Origin: Chrysopilus asiliformis
Taxonomy: Eukaryota; Arthropoda; Insecta; Diptera; Rhagionidae
Length of the DNA: 64,000 bases
Assembly: GCA_964034945.1 (NCBI GenBank)
Contig: OZ035962.1
Span: forward strand, 82,047,942 to 82,111,941
Direction of reading: 5' to 3'
A model generated the notes under the pieces. It was not told the DNA's origin. It worked only from the letters and a program-made list of their open reading frames with translations, and did no database searches. A program made the position numbers and the translations under genes. Positions 1 through 12,010 of the stretch are shown in pieces (position 1 is the first letter of the stretch; each line of letters opens with the position of its first letter).

Positions 1-236
1 TTGTGAAATTCGGATATAAGGGTGGCCGTATATTTATTTCGCTGACTGTAGCATATCTTTCTATTACTTTAAATATGTCGCAAAATAAAAACTTTTTTCT
101 ATTTTTTTTTTGGAATTTTTCTAATATCTGGGACCTAACCCCAATATTTCATACAAAGTAGGGTTCACAGTGCGCGGTTTTGCAGTACGCGATCTTTTTG
201 TGGAACGTATCTACCGCGCAGTTCGAGGTATTACTG
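1..236 (-). mobile_element. Terminus of a Tigger/pogo-like DNA element running off the window
   Basis: Read on the minus strand from 236, the sequence starts CAGTAATACCTCGAACTGCG, which has the CAG-start, CTCG and GCG layout of Tigger-type terminal repeats and resembles the terminus at 57368. It is flanked by TA, the usual pogo/Tigger target. The element interrupts a dispersed repeat (family A). The other end is outside the window and no transposase frame is visible. Confidence 0.35.
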
Positions 237-239
237 TGT

Positions 240-605
240 ATTGAGAACCGTGAGAGGTAGAAAAAGGAAAAAATGTGGAAAATGTCACACGCTTTAATTC
301 TTTTTATGTTCGTTGTTTCCCAAAAGTGCATAAGTTTCGAGAAATTTTCAGAAAACGGTATTTTTCAATAAAAAAATATTGTATGGAAGATACCCGTTAT
401 AGCTACCGTTACTTCTCAAAGAGTTGATAGAAAATCACAATTTTTGTAAAACTTATTTACAAAAAATTTCAAGACGCTAACAACGGACAGACCCACAGAC
501 AGATGCACGGACATCTTCATAATTTTTCCTGAAACGGATTTCGTACTGATCAGAAATTTTCTATTCAGCCCCGTTCTCGAGTCGGTCGCCGCTATACGTG
601 GGGGT
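240..605 (-). repeat. Dispersed repeat family A, minus-strand copy
   Basis: The reverse complement matches the copies at 1905 and 39628: head with CCGACTCGAGAACGG, then TTTCTGATCAGTACGAAAT, a short CTGTCTGT tract near 490-510, then AGCGTCTTGAAATTTTTTG and ACGGTAGCTATAACGGG. It is non-coding. The shared head AGTATTGTATTCATG links family A to family B, which carries the giant octamer array at 49.5 kb. Confidence 0.6.
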
Positions 606-856
606 TAAGGTTTAGTGATTCCGTATTGTATTCATGAGTAATAAAATTGCCTAAATATCGCATCACTGTCTCATTTCTTCCTATTTATGTATTAAAAACG
701 GAGTTTTCTAAATTTAAGAAATTTATATTCTAAAAGCGCTCAAAACACAATACGGTTTAACATAATTGTATCACACATCAATATTCACTTCATCTAAGGC
801 AAAATTGAGGCACAACAGTAAAAAGATGAGAAAACTATTTATGATAAAAGCAACTC

Positions 857-1085
857 AGGGCACCAATCAGGTATTCCGACGCGTCTCTGTCTTTCGACTT
901 CGACGCAGCTTTTAAGTCTTGACATCGCCATATCAGCAGCTTCAAATTTCCTGGAGTGACAGTCAGAATCACGTTTCAATTCATAGTGACGATTCCGCGA
1001 AATTTCAAGCTGCAGATATGGCGAAGTCAAGAGTTAAAAGCTGCGTCGAAGTCGAAAGACAGAGACGCGTCGGAATTGGGGCCCA
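857..1085. mobile_element. Foldback MITE-like element with ~100-bp arms
   Basis: The left arm (873-960) is the reverse complement of the right arm (985-1076), for example TTCCGACGCGTCTCTGTC against GACAGAGACGCGTCGGAA. The ends GGGCACCAAT / ATTGGGGCCC extend the pairing. The two small ORFs here, one per strand, are mirror images of each other and are not genes. Confidence 0.55.
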
Positions 1086-1670
1086 GGATTTTTTAAGTTT
1101 AACAAAAAACAAAATAACCGGGTTTCAAAAGGGTTGCAAAACTTTTCTTTCTTGCCAAACAAAAATAATGAGAAATTCGCAAAATTTCCAATCATGAATC
1201 AAATAAAAATTTATGATGATTGAATGTTCACAGTGGAATAGCGTAAAGATGCTAATAAAATATTTTCTTAAGATGTGTAAACAAAAGAAGTAAAATTAAA
1301 AAGATATCCTTTCTTAGTTTATTTTAGATCCTTAATTTACCAATGAGGGTTATTCAAAATATTCTCGGTATGGTAAAGAAAATACGCGATGTTTGTAAAA
1401 ACTATAGTGCCTTAAGTGGTAAATATTAAGTTTTTAAGAGTTTGGAAGAATATAATTTTTTCTACATCCTCAAAAAATCATTTCGGACCTAGCATGACCA
1501 AATTTGTAGCAAATTTTCGTGTGTTTTTTTAATCGATAAAAAACGAACAAGTGAAAATTCGATGAGGATAAATGTGATAAATCCGATGGAAGCGAAGTCA
1601 TTTGGCAGTTAACTAAAAACTTAATCAAACTGCGAAAATATAAATATATTTTTTTAAACAAACTTTAGTG
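1086..1670. other. AT-rich stretch without recognisable features
   Basis: No convincing ORF, splice structure or terminal repeat was seen. Short poly-A/T runs only. Confidence 0.5.
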
Positions 1671-1671
1671 T

Positions 1672-1811
1672 TCTGAAAATAAAATAAAAATAATTTTATG
1701 TAAGGATTTGACAAGATAAAAGCGTTGCGAGTTTTTGTACATTAACTTTATCTTGGTTTCATTTTTGACGTCAAATCCCTACGTGAAATTTTTATTTTTT
1801 TATTTTTACAA
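1672..1811. repeat. Short element with inverted termini
   Basis: Ends are imperfect inverted repeats: TTTATGTAAGGATTTGAC on the left against GTCAAATCCCTACGTGAAA on the right, both continuing into AT-rich arms. Probably a small MITE. No coding potential. Confidence 0.35.
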
Positions 1812-1829
1812 TTTCATACACTGATTGCC

Positions 1830-1899
1830 AAGAAAGTATTGTAAAAATGGAGATTTTTCGGTATGTTGTCAAATACCGAAAATTTCCATTGTTACTTTC
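1830..1899. repeat. Hairpin next to family A copy
   Basis: GAAAGTATTGTAAAAATGGA...TCGGTAT pairs with ATACCGAAAATTTCCAT...ACTTTC around a six-base loop (GTTGTC). It lies directly at the head of the family A copy, whose first bases repeat the GAAAGTATTGTA motif. Confidence 0.35.
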
Positions 1900-1904
1900 T
1901 TTTT

Positions 1905-2160
1905 CTATCGAAGGAAAGTATTGTATTCATGGCGGAGACCGACTCGAGAACGGGGACAGACAGAAAATTTCTAATCAGTATGAAATTCGTTTTAGGCAAA
2001 ATTATGAGGATGTCCGTGCATCTGTCTGTCCGCTTTACGTATCTTAAATAACTCAAGAACTCGTTGACTTAGCGACTTGAAATTTTTTGTAAATGAGATT
2101 TATGGAAATCGTAGTTTTCTATAAACTTTTCGAAAACTAATCCATACTTTTTTCCGAAAA
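1905..2160 (+). repeat. Dispersed repeat family A, plus-strand copy
   Basis: Begins at AAGGAAAGTATTGTATTCATG, then CCGACTCGAGAACGG, AAATTTCTAATCAGTATG, ATGTCCGTGCATCTGTCTG and CTTAGCGACTTGAAATTTTT. It is nearly collinear with 39628 onwards and with the reverse complement of 240-605. The two overlapping ORFs here are by-products. Confidence 0.6.
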
Positions 2161-2240
2161 ATCCCCAATTCGTATGGGGACATCATAAAATTTATATTTC
2201 GTCACTCAAGCGGAAATTAAAGAAAGTAAATATTAGGAAA

Positions 2241-3305
2241 TATACCCCTCAATTCTGCATAATAGATAAGAGCCTCTTAACTGCTAACTGGACTTTAGAG
2301 GAAATTTAATAGAAATTGGTATTCCTGATAATAGTTAAGAGATGTCAACCTCTTAACTTTCGTGGTGAATTTTTGTAAACGGTTTTCATATTCTGGGGAA
2401 AAGTTAGCAGACGGTTCTAACCTCAAAAACCTCTTAATTTAAGAGGACCTCGCCGATGTCCTCTTACGACCTCTTAACTTGTGTGTTGCGTTTAAAACTC
2501 AAAAAATCAGTATCGGGGAGGGCTCCAACAATTTTTTAATGTATAGACAAGTTGTGTAAAATTGTATTCTGAACGTTTTTTACGTCACAGGTTTTCGATT
2601 AAATTCTCCGTTTTGGAGAAAATTGTAGAAAAAGTTGCATTGCATGGAGGACGAGGAAAAAAGCTGCAATAACCAGATTTTTTATAGTATTTCTGGAAAA
2701 CTCATGAAATATTGTGTCTTCGTGGAATTGTTTACCTTTAATGACACAAAAAACGATTTTTTTATTGGCTGGAATTGCATCAACGCATACCTGCAACTTC
2801 ATTAATTTTATGTCTATCAAATGAAATATTTACATGAGTGCAATGCATTATTTAACCATAAATTTGTTTGCGCGTTGCTGAAATTATACAAAATCATTTA
2901 AAAACGATATTGTGTATCTTAAAAACTGTCGACTCAATTTTTACGTAATATTTTTTATATCATTTTCATTTCAAACGGTCTGAATACCGTAGAAAGCTAT
3001 TCTTAACAGATACAAAACTATTCACATGTTTTTCAAGATCCGCAATGTCTTTTTTACACAATTTTTTGGATAATTTCCATAGTTTTGAAAACTTCATGAT
3101 TTCAGAAAAAATCTAAGGTCAATAAACAGCCAAATTTGACGTCTATGAGTAAGTGCTGTCAGATGAAGACATCGTGGCGAATCTCTTAATTTGCTAAAAT
3201 CGGAACCCACCAAAATCTCTTACTCAGAATACTAATTCCTTTTAAAATCTCTTAATTATAAATTAAGATATCTCTTAACATCTGTTACATAGAATTGGGG
3301 GGATA
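2241..3305. mobile_element. TIR element with repeated CCTCTTAAC-type motifs
   Basis: The left end TATACCCCTCAATTCTGCAT and the right end, read on the opposite strand, CTATCCCCCCAATTCTATGT, are imperfect inverted repeats followed by AAGAG on both sides. Internally the motif CTCTTAAC or its complement recurs many times (near 2275, 2355, 2430, 2470, 3185, 3250), a typical subterminal-repeat layout of non-autonomous DNA transposons. No transposase frame seen; superfamily not determined. Confidence 0.45.
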
Positions 3306-5984
3306 GTTTGTATGCTGTGCTGCTTACATTCACATTCCACAATTGTATGACAATTGGAAACAAAAAAAGTTACATGTGGCTCACCGTCCGACTGTCAAAA
3401 TCAAATGACGAACAATTGACGTTTAGAACAACAAAGTGTACGCAATTGTATGTACGCAATTGTAATCTTGCAGCAGGCTTAAAAGCTTTACTCCATTTTC
3501 AGTGTAAAAGCATTTCATTGTACTCGTAGACGAGAATTTTTCGAAACTCCCTCGCGTTTCGTTAGATAATTTTCGTTAGAATAATGTAATGCTGAAAAAT
3601 TATTACATAATTTGCAATTTTTAATCAGACATCCCTATAGTCATCTAAAAATACTTATTATCGTAACAGGGTCAAAGACAATATTTAAAAAGTAAGCATT
3701 TTAAATTTTCGCTAGCTCAACTCTTAAATTACCATTGGGAAAGCGTGTTTAGTCAACTAAAACCGAATTAGCTGAGTTGCAAGTCATAAAGACATTAAAT
3801 GCAAAATGTTCATTTTACCAAATCATTCTGTCGAAGCATATCGGAGGATAATGTGCGATAGAAAATGGTAACAGGACTAATAAGTATAACAACATAGCCA
3901 TAGTGGAATGCTGCTGTGGTATACATAATTTCAATAAGGGTTGAAATGTTTATGGAGTCATCTTTGATGACGACCTTGGTTAATACAGAATGAAGTGAAT
4001 CGCATTTAAGCTTCAAGTCAAAGGAAAAGTTCATAAAACGTCTTAGAATCGATTTTCTAATTAAGATTCTGGCAATGATGATAAGCTCGTTTTTTTGCCT
4101 GTCTTTCATCCCCATTTTAGTTTTTTTTTTTGCCTGTAAAAATTTTTTTTTGGGAATTTTTTTTGTTCAACTTTGTTGAGGAGTTCTTTGCCCGTTTCCT
4201 TAATTTACTCCACAGACATGATGTCACTTTCCTTCTATGCGGCGGCGATGGTCCAATAACGGCCAAACAAAAAGTCATCAGACATATAAGAAAGCGAACA
4301 GCCGACATTCGAATAAGATAACGCGTCAATAGTGGGCACTAATATAGGCCGAGTTGGGAGTAAAACTTTTTGAACTCTGGCTCATTCTAGATATATAGCT
4401 TTATCCATGGGGACCCGAAATCATTTTGCCTGTACGTCGTCGGTCGTAGAGGGATGAAGTAACACAATTTTCCGGATTTTTTTTTCTGGAGATTTTTTTT
4501 CTTATTTATTTCCACCCTAGAGGAATTGGAACTTTTTTTTAATGAACATCCTATCGACCTCGAAGTGAATCAGTATCGGTCGGCCACCCCTGGCTATTCG
4601 GGGGCCACCCATTCGATTCGCTTAGAGACAAGCAAACAAGTGAAAATAGCCGATTCATGGCAATGATTTATTGGATCTTTTCGCTGAGACTCCAAAGTCT
4701 TATATCCCTCTAGTACCAAACGAGGATGTCTTCCGAAGGGTGTGTTTCGGCTCCATGGATTTGCGTATTTGAAACTCACTTGGAGCCTCGGATATTCATC
4801 TGAAAAAATAATAATAAGAAAAGAAAAAATAACCAATAAGTGCTTCTTTTCGTTTATTACTTTGTAATTCGTTTAATCTCAATTTCGTCTGGCTGAAGTT
4901 CAAGGATGATCAAGAAAATTGCAAAGAAATGAAAATCTCTGTCGAGAAAAAAAAAATCAAAACGAAACGACGACCAACGGAGAAAACCGGAAGGAAAACA
5001 TAAAAATTAAATAAAAAATTAAATGAAATACAAAAAAAAAAGCGAGAAAATCCCTATGGAGGCAACGGATTTCATCATTGGAACTTTCATAAATATATAT
5101 AGTATAGTGGTTCAAATTGAATGAATAGGGCGAGTTGTATGGATCTGGACCGATTGGGATTGTTGAAATGAAAAGCACTTTTCACAACCGAACCGTACAT
5201 TCCCCTACAATCCCATACCCAACAGAGCGTGATTTTAAGCCTACATACAAATCGACTCAACTGAGGAATTGTGGCGGCTTTGTGATGGGGGTTAGTTAAG
5301 GAAATACTTTGCAAAACTTCATGGCTCATGGGTTTTTCCACCCGGTTCTCACAGTGAAACTGTTTTTACTTCGACATTGCCCACAGCCGAAAATGAATGG
5401 AAAGCTCTTGTAAAGTTTATAAAATTGAATTAGATTTGTGTGGCTCGCGGGCAAGGCTTTACTTTTGTTGATGCCGCTTCTAAGGACATTTTTTTCCATA
5501 GTGGTTGTTTCCCTTTTACTCCCTTTTACTCCCTTTTTCCCATTGTGATTTTTTTTCTTCTAACACATTCGGTGGTCTTTTTATGGGCAGAATTTAGTAT
5601 TTAGCTTCCACAGCACTATCAGTTGCGCTTTACGTCCCGTAACAGAACATGGAGTCATTTTACTGTGCTGTCGTAAATGCAGTCCCTACAAAACAAACAA
5701 AAACAACAAATAAAAAAATAGGGAAATAGTGTAAAAAAAACTTGTGCGTTTTTTTAGTGGATTGTACTTCATTGCAATCCCATGAATTGGAAAAATCTGT
5801 AAATGAATGACGATTTGTTGTGTAATTGAGTCCATTGTAGATATTTATCGACCTTTCTAACAATATTCTTATAGTAAATAGGATAGGAATTAGTTTAGGA
5901 AAAGAGAACCACTTAAATTATTACTTATTCTAAGAAACATTAATTTGTCAATTAAGAACCACCAGTAATTGCTAAGTGGGTGTA
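3306..5984. other. Intergenic, no supported gene
   Basis: Only short ORFs of 60-101 codons without recognisable motifs, long T runs near 4120-4165 and 4480-4540, a purine-rich stretch at 4940-5050 and a small CCCTTTTACT direct repeat near 5510-5540. Nothing here supports a gene call. Confidence 0.5.
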
Positions 5985-6082
5985 CCCAAGGAACACAAAA
6001 GGTCGTAAAGTGGTCGTCGTGACTTTAGTTTCGTGACTGTATGGTTGCGACGACCACTTTACGACCTTTTTTGCTACTTGGG
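5985..6082. mobile_element. 98-bp palindromic MITE (CCCAAG family), copy 1
   Basis: Foldback element starting CCCAAG and ending CTTGGG, flanked by TA on both sides. The arms contain GGTCGTAAAGTGGTCGTCG and its complement CGACGACCACTTTACGACC. A second copy with the same layout lies at 63024-63121. Confidence 0.65.
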
Positions 6083-6109
6083 TAGTTTATTTTAAATCTT
6101 TAGGATCTA

Positions 6110-6800
6110 AGATTTAGCGATTTTTGCAAGCCCTATCGATATTATGTAAGTTTGGTTTTTGTGAACTCCTCCGCATGTCCGTCCGTCTATCCGTCTGTCT
6201 ATCCGTCTGTCTATCCGTCTGTCTATCCATCTGTCTATCCGTCTGTCCGTCCATTAATATCATAACTTTCGAAAGAATTGAGCTAGAGACTTGAAATCTT
6301 GTATAGTTACGTTTCTCGTAAATCGCTAGGCTAAGTTCTTGAACGGGCAAAATTGGACCAGTCCTTCTCCCTCTCCCCATACAATTAAAACAGGTTTTTG
6401 CAGTTTTTTTTCGAAAACGGTGAGTCATATTGAAAAATTTATAAAAGTAAAATGTGGTCAGAATAGGATTATACATAATTCGCGCGTACGTCAAAATCCA
6501 ATCGGACTAGTGCTTCCCCCCTCTTTCATACAAATGGAATACTTTTTTCCTGTTTTCTTAAAAACTGTGCATCGTATCGAAAAAATTTTGAAGATGAAAT
6601 GTAGGTATACTTATAATTATGATTTTACATAATCTTTCCACACATCAAAATCCAGCCGGACTACTTCTTTCCCCCCTCTCTATACAAATGGATTTTTTAA
6701 AATTGAAATTTCGTCTGTCCTCATATAGAGTATTTGACGATTGGTTCCTGGTAATTGTAGCTTTTCTTATGTTTTAATTTTGACACCAAACTTTTGTGTC
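6110..6800 (+). repeat. Dispersed repeat family C with (CTGTCTATCCGT)n tract
   Basis: Contains a 12-bp tandem tract (6176-6255), then GAGCTAGAGACTTGAAATC, two tandem sub-units around AAAACGGTGAGTCATATTG and CGTCAAAATCCAATCGGAC, and the end GTCTGTCCTCATATAGAGTA TTTGACG. A matching copy lies at 42703-42915, and the end is found again around 32030/32300 split by a MITE. The ORFs here are by-products of the repeat. Confidence 0.55.
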
Positions 6801-7836
6801 AGAATTATGCAGTCTAGTTTTGCCATTTCTTAATTACGAAACAAAAATTGACTTCGAAAGCTAATGATTTTCGCCTGCGGCGCAGTTTCTTCAGAAGCTT
6901 TCTTCTTGTTCTTAAAAATTTTCGCTTGCAGAGCTCAAGTCAATTTCTTACCCCACCAAATCCTGTAAAACTGTGTGGAAGCACTGGCTTCCACGCCAGA
7001 AACACGCGCCTAGTGGGTTTCAGAGCGGACGGAGAGGACACCCGACCTATTAAGAGCTACGTTTCAGATGTGAGGACATTCATAAAAATAACATTGCGTT
7101 TTGTTATTTTATTTTTTATGCCCTGTAAGCCGAAAAATTCTAATAGAGATTTTTTGTGATTGTTTAATGCATATGATCGAAGTTGACAATAGAGATTTTT
7201 TGTGAACATGATCGAAGTTGACAATGAACTTAACCACTAATTGACAATGAACGTGATTATTTCTTTACCATATGAAGTAGCTAAATTAAATAATGAAAAT
7301 TGTTTGATTTTGATAAACGACGATGTGTTCTTAATTGAATTAAACACGAACAAAGTTGACACAAAATCAACTAAGGTTTTTAGTTGATTTTAAGGTTTTT
7401 AGTTGATTTTACCAATGAATTTCTCTCCGAGTAGGGAGGAGGTACCGAAGGAAAAGGAGAAATTCAAAATAAAAGATTCTTTAAGATTCTATCAAAAATT
7501 TAATTGAAGTAGGTTGAGCTTTGTTTCGTGTACCAAGAATATTTTGAAATTTTTTTTTGTTTCAGTACAATAAAATACATCGAGATATACAAAAACTTCT
7601 GAGAAAACTCAAAATAAAAAAAATGTGTGGCTAAAAAAGAAAGAAATGTGAAAATATTCAATTCTTAGCAGTAGTAGAATAATAAAAAGAAAATGTTATC
7701 GCATTTTTGGTTTGTTTTTTAAAAACACGGGTTTAGAATTTATTTTATTGATAACTTATTTTATTGATTTGGATAACAAATTTTATACATATTATTTTAA
7801 ATACTATGCGATTTTTGAAGCAAAATATATAGTTTT
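6801..7836. other. Intergenic with small direct duplications
   Basis: Short direct repeats: ATGATCGAAGTTGACAAT twice (7170-7225) and GGTTTTTAGTTGATTTTA twice (7375-7410). AT-rich otherwise. Contains the 3' flank of the minus-strand SVWC gene, with two TTTATT motifs (AATAAA on the minus strand) at 7744 and 7760. Confidence 0.5.
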
Positions 7837-8400
7837 TCACCCTCTGTTCATTCCACTAAGTTTATAATTGTAAACATGATTATGATCACAAACAATATGC
7901 CTGCAACAGTCTGGGAACGACTTTTCATCATCCTGCTCTATCCAGTGGCAGTTATGATTATGGACAGGAGGACAACTGTAAAACGAGAACCAATGTTAAT
8001 CAAAATATGTTGGTTTTTAGGTGCTGTAAAGATAGTTTTCATTACGTTCTAGCACTAATTGAATCTCGACCGTCACATGTAAAAATTGCACACTGTCCAG
8101 GGGGTTGATAGTCCGTACCAACTGGCCATGTCTCACCATTTGACCAACTGCATACCGGCGCTAAAAATATGGGGTTTAAAAACACAATTTGTTTTAAAAT
8201 GTCGAAATATTCGTAAAGTTGTTAAGAGTTCAATTTTTTTACTATAGTATGATTTTTATTTTTATTTATTTTTTTAAATTTTTTTTTTGATTTAGTTATT
8301 TTTTTTCTGTCCAAAAATTACAGCACATTAGTTACGTCCACTCACCAGCTGCGTTTATAGATCCAATTACGAAAACAGTAAAAAACACAACCAATTTCAT
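7837..8400 (-). CDS. SVWC (Vago-type) small secreted protein A, three exons
   Basis: Exons on the minus strand are 8346-8400, 8046-8160 and 7837-7975, joined by GT-AG introns (phase 1, then phase 2), giving 102 residues. Residues 1-18 form a signal peptide (MKLVVFFTVFVIGSINAA). The mature part has eight cysteines spaced C-X19-C-X4-C-X10-C-X7-C-X13-CC-X4-C, with the PPGQC and FPDCC signatures of the arthropod single-domain von Willebrand type C family. Family members are secreted proteins reported to respond to infection, including viral infection (Vago), and to environmental stress; the role here is inferred from the family only. It shares the W-x(8)-PPG-x-C layout with the copy at 43.3 kb. 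The start is the only ATG that yields a signal peptide, and AATAAA lies 72 bases after the stop. Confident in family and exons, not in function. Confidence 0.85.
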
Positions 8401-8496
8401 TTTGAATATCTCGTATTCGAAAGCAAGTTTGGATAAAAAAATAATAATATCAACACTCTGTTTAAGTATAAGACTTTCTGTTTAAGACGCCGTTTT

Positions 8497-8535
8497 GAAA
8501 TGACTTAAAATATTACGCCTACACAAGCTTATATA
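8497..8535 (-). promoter_or_regulatory. Core promoter of SVWC gene A
   Basis: On the minus strand TATATAAGC (8527-8535) is followed, with the spacing expected for an RNA polymerase II start, by an initiator-like AGTCATTTC with the predicted +1 A near 8501. The spacing matches that of the genes at 48.6 and 60.3 kb. The predicted 5' UTR is about 100 nt. Confidence 0.55.
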
Positions 8536-9646
8536 TCGGTTTGGCCAAATTCAACCAATTTAACTAACATTAAATTGTATTCTTTTGATTTGACTTTATT
8601 GCATTTTAAATGGAATGAATTTGAAAAAAATCGAAATTTTTAATTAAATAATGTTTAGAAAGAAATCCCATAATTTATAATTAAAAATCAAGCCATTTGA
8701 TGTCTAACAGCTTCAGAGAGTCTTAGAGGTTAAATTTTCAAAACGAAATTTTTGGGTAATGAACTGGAAGAAATCTGGAATTTTCTGGGAATTTTCTGGG
8801 AATTTTCTATATTTGATTTTATTTTGCGATGTGGGAATTCTTGAGAGGTGTTTTTTGTACAACAAATTAATATGAAATGTTTATTGAGAGACCACGGACT
8901 TTGTTAATTTGTGTTTTGTTTTCCTAAAACCGCAAGTTCGCAAGAAAATTCTTATGGGGCTGTGGGTAAAATACCTTCTTCATTTAAGAATGGGAGAAGG
9001 GAGGGGATTTAGGGAAAGTCTGTGGTGAAAGATTCAGTAATTTTGTACACATACTGACAATCAGATAGCTAGAAAAATAGTTTCGTAAAACATTTTAAAT
9101 TGACATTGGAGTGATCATTTTTATGTTTATCTCGAGGACGGAATTTTAAAAAATCTTCCTTTCATCCGCTTGTTACAAAGAAAAAAAGAAGGGTGTTGTG
9201 TAGAAACCGGAAGTTCATGCATTAAAAAAGTGACAAATATGATCATACACATATGCACCAAAAAATAAAGAAATATGCATTTAAATGAGCACTTAAAATA
9301 GAATTTTTAAAACTAGAAGAAGATTGAAGACACAATTTAGTCTACTTTTTCCGTTTTTGAATGTAATTCGCCATTTGATAAAATACAGGTCCTTGCTCAA
9401 TTTCAAGTTTCTACCTCGATTAGTTCCCGAGTTTTTCAGTACTTTTTACACCCAAGTTTTTATCATGGGTGTAATTATGTAATAAAGGTTACCGCTAGAT
9501 GAAAAAAGACGTTTTCTTTGCAATAGCCATTTTGTCAAAAAACAGATTTTAAAAAAATCGCCGATTTTTCAGTGTATTTGCTACCCACTTTGAAAAAAGC
9601 ACATTAATTTTTTTTTCATCATATTCAAAGTAGTTTACAAAAACTA
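8536..9646. other. Intergenic, no supported feature
   Basis: AT-rich sequence with a small tandem GGGAATTTTCT (8780-8805). No ORF with recognisable content. Confidence 0.5.
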
Positions 9647-10538
9647 AAGCGTGTTTTTTAAAGCCCGATAGAACTTCAAATTTTAAAAAGTAACACAAAA
9701 AATTAAATTTTAATCAAAATTTTTTATTTATTCGAAAGATCAATACATGGCATTAACATTTCGGGCATATGGCCACCGCGGCTGTTCTTGACGAAGCGCA
9801 TTCTGGACGTCCAATTTTGGGCCCCTTTTAGGAGCACCGCTGGCCGTATGTCACGAATAACACGGACAATTTTGGCCTCCAAGGCGTCAATTGTTGCTGG
9901 TTTATCAGCATAAACCAGTGACTTCACGTAGCCCCACAGGAAATAATCGAGAGGTGTCAAATCGCACGACCTTGGAGGCCAATTGACAGGTCCATTTCTC
10001 GAAATCAAGTTATCGCCAAATTTTGATTTCAATAAGTCGATGGTTGCGGTCGCCGTATGGCACGTAGCACCATCCTGTTGTAACCACATCTCGTCCGGAT
10101 CAATGTCATCCATACTTTCAAACAAAAAATCATTGATCATGGTGCGGTAACGATCTCCATTGACCGTAATGCGAGCTCCGGCCTCATGAAGAAATAAGGT
10201 CCGATGATGCCACCAGCGTGTAAACCGCACCAAACGGTGCATTTTTCTGGATGTAATGGAGTCTGTAGGGTATCCTGTGGATTGGCCTCACTTCATATGC
10301 GGCAATTTTACAAAAATGGGCTTCATCGCTGAACAAAATTTTGCTAAAAAAAAACGTCGCTTTTAAGTGGTGTGAATTAACGACTAATTTTCAAAGTAAA
10401 TTTGGATAATTTGGCAGCGTTGTTCAAGCGTGAATCTATTCTTGATGACAGTTAACCCTAATCTATTCTTGATGACAGTTAACTCGTTTGACAGTTAACT
10501 CTTTCGTAAGTTCTATCTAAGCAAAAAAAAACACCCTT
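9647..10538 (-). mobile_element. DD41D mariner-type element, internally deleted
   Basis: The left end AAGCGTGTTTTTTAAAGCCC and the right end, read on the minus strand, AAGGGTGTTTTTTTTTGCTT both continue into GATAGAACTT, and the element is flanked by TA dinucleotides (9645-9646, 10539-10540), the target of Tc1/mariner elements. It is 892 bp and holds only the C-terminal half of a transposase, so it cannot move on its own. The terminus agrees with the left end of the related copy at 31117. Confidence 0.65.
9724..10242 (-). pseudogene. DD41D mariner-type transposase, C-terminal half
   Basis: A 172-codon frame resembling the C-terminal half of a Tc1/mariner DDE transposase. The second catalytic Asp lies in WLQQDGATCHTA and the third in RSCDLTPLDYFLWGYVK. 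By my count 41 residues separate them, the DD41D spacing described for rosa-like elements rather than DD34D of classical mariners. The first catalytic Asp and the N-terminal helix-turn-helix are missing, so this is a dead fragment of roughly half the normal length (about 340-360 residues). The start Met is arbitrary. The C-terminus resembles that of the copy at 31.2 kb (SRGGHMPE shared). Confidence 0.8.
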
Positions 10539-12010
10539 TACTTAAAAATACTCCGTGGAACGTAGTTTCCATGAAAGTGGATTTGCACTAAAAAATTTCT
10601 TCTTTTTTTCGGATTTCTTAAATATATTTTTAATAAAAATATTTAAGTTGCGAATCAGTAGAAGTTCGTTGTTTAAATTAGGTAAAAATTAATTAAATCG
10701 GTAATTTGACAATGATGCTTAAACGTTGGCTGAGTATACTAATTTCGACTAATCTTCACCAGAAAGAACTCACTGATCAGTGAAAATGCACGGAATACAA
10801 ACACGCAAATGCAAATAAATACAACAAACTATACGGAATCTCGGTTGGGACTTGATTTCTTTTTCCATTTTCATCTTTTTTTTTGTCGAAATATGTAAAG
10901 TAATTAATAAATATAAGTGTTTGGTGAGAATCACATCCTCAAATTCAGTCAAAATAGTGGATTTAAAAGCGCTTTATGAAACTACTTTGAATATACTTTG
11001 ACCACAGCCCTTTGCAAAGCAGTTTCAAAAAAGTACCTACTTTGTGTGTCGACATGGCTATCGAAAAACAAAATAGAACTTCAAAAACCTTTGAAAAACG
11101 CACTTTAAATAAAAGCACTTTAAGCACTTTTCCCTGCAGGGATAGAATATTTTACGACCTGTAGTTTTTTTGTAGTTTTTTTATGTTTTAAATTATTTTC
11201 AATTCTTTTAGAGTTTTTTTTGCTACGGTTACTCGTTTGAAGTTTTTGTAAGAAAAATCATTCAAAATAAATTATTTTCATTTCGCATCATATTGGCCGT
11301 CATAAAACATTTCCTCCATACGAATATCCAATATAGAAACTATCAGAAACAAACACGCATCTCTTAATTTTTAAAGTCATCACACTGAAATAATTTCCGC
11401 TCACTAGTTGCATATATTAAATTCTATGAACACACACTAAGCAAGAAACAGAAAGAGATTCCATATCAACAAGAGAGATTTGTTTTTGTAATATTTACAA
11501 AATATTTGTAATATTTACAAAATATTTGTAATATTAAGAAAATTTTTGGGAAAACGAAATACAAAAATACAAAAACTTAACAAAATTGACATCGTACCAT
11601 TAACAAAATATTTTGTCGGCCCATGGGGGACAAATGGTTTCGTTATATTAACAAACGTTTTCGTAATATTTACATACTTTTTATTTTCTGTGTAGAATAA
11701 ATATAAATAGTATTATTGGAGCCCTAGAATCCTGGAACCTTGGAACCTCGGAACGGTTCCAGGGTTCCAAGGTTCCGGGGTTTCAAGGTTCTCGGATTCA
11801 AAGGTTCCAGGACTCTGTCTTCCAAGGTTTCAGGGTTCCAAGGTTTCAGGGTTCCAAGGTTCCGAAAATTATTTGGCCGCCATGCAAACTCTTGTTTTAG
11901 AAATAAAAATTTTGTCTCGTATTTGGTCTCCGTATCACATTTCACTGCTTTTGTTCTTTTTGAGAAATAAGTACTAAAAAATCTGTTTTTCAAGTTTTAC
12001 GGTAGCCAAT
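10539..12010. other. Intergenic with two short tandem repeats
   Basis: Contains a ~20-bp tandem (TTTGTAATATTTACAAAATA, about three units, 11470-11535) and a GGTTCC-rich minisatellite (see below). No gene-like frame otherwise. Confidence 0.5.
11722..11865. repeat. GGTTCCAAGG minisatellite
   Basis: About a dozen degenerate units of GGTTCCAAGG/GGTTTCAGGG, starting with an inverted stretch (CCTTGGAACC) so that the left part can pair with the right. It generates spurious Pro/Leu/Thr- and Gly/Phe-rich ORFs on both strands. Confidence 0.7.

Noticed and set aside
6114..6494. 126-codon ORF with TDRQTDRQ repeats
   Set aside because: It is the complement of the (CTGTCTATCCGT)n tract of a dispersed repeat, not a protein.
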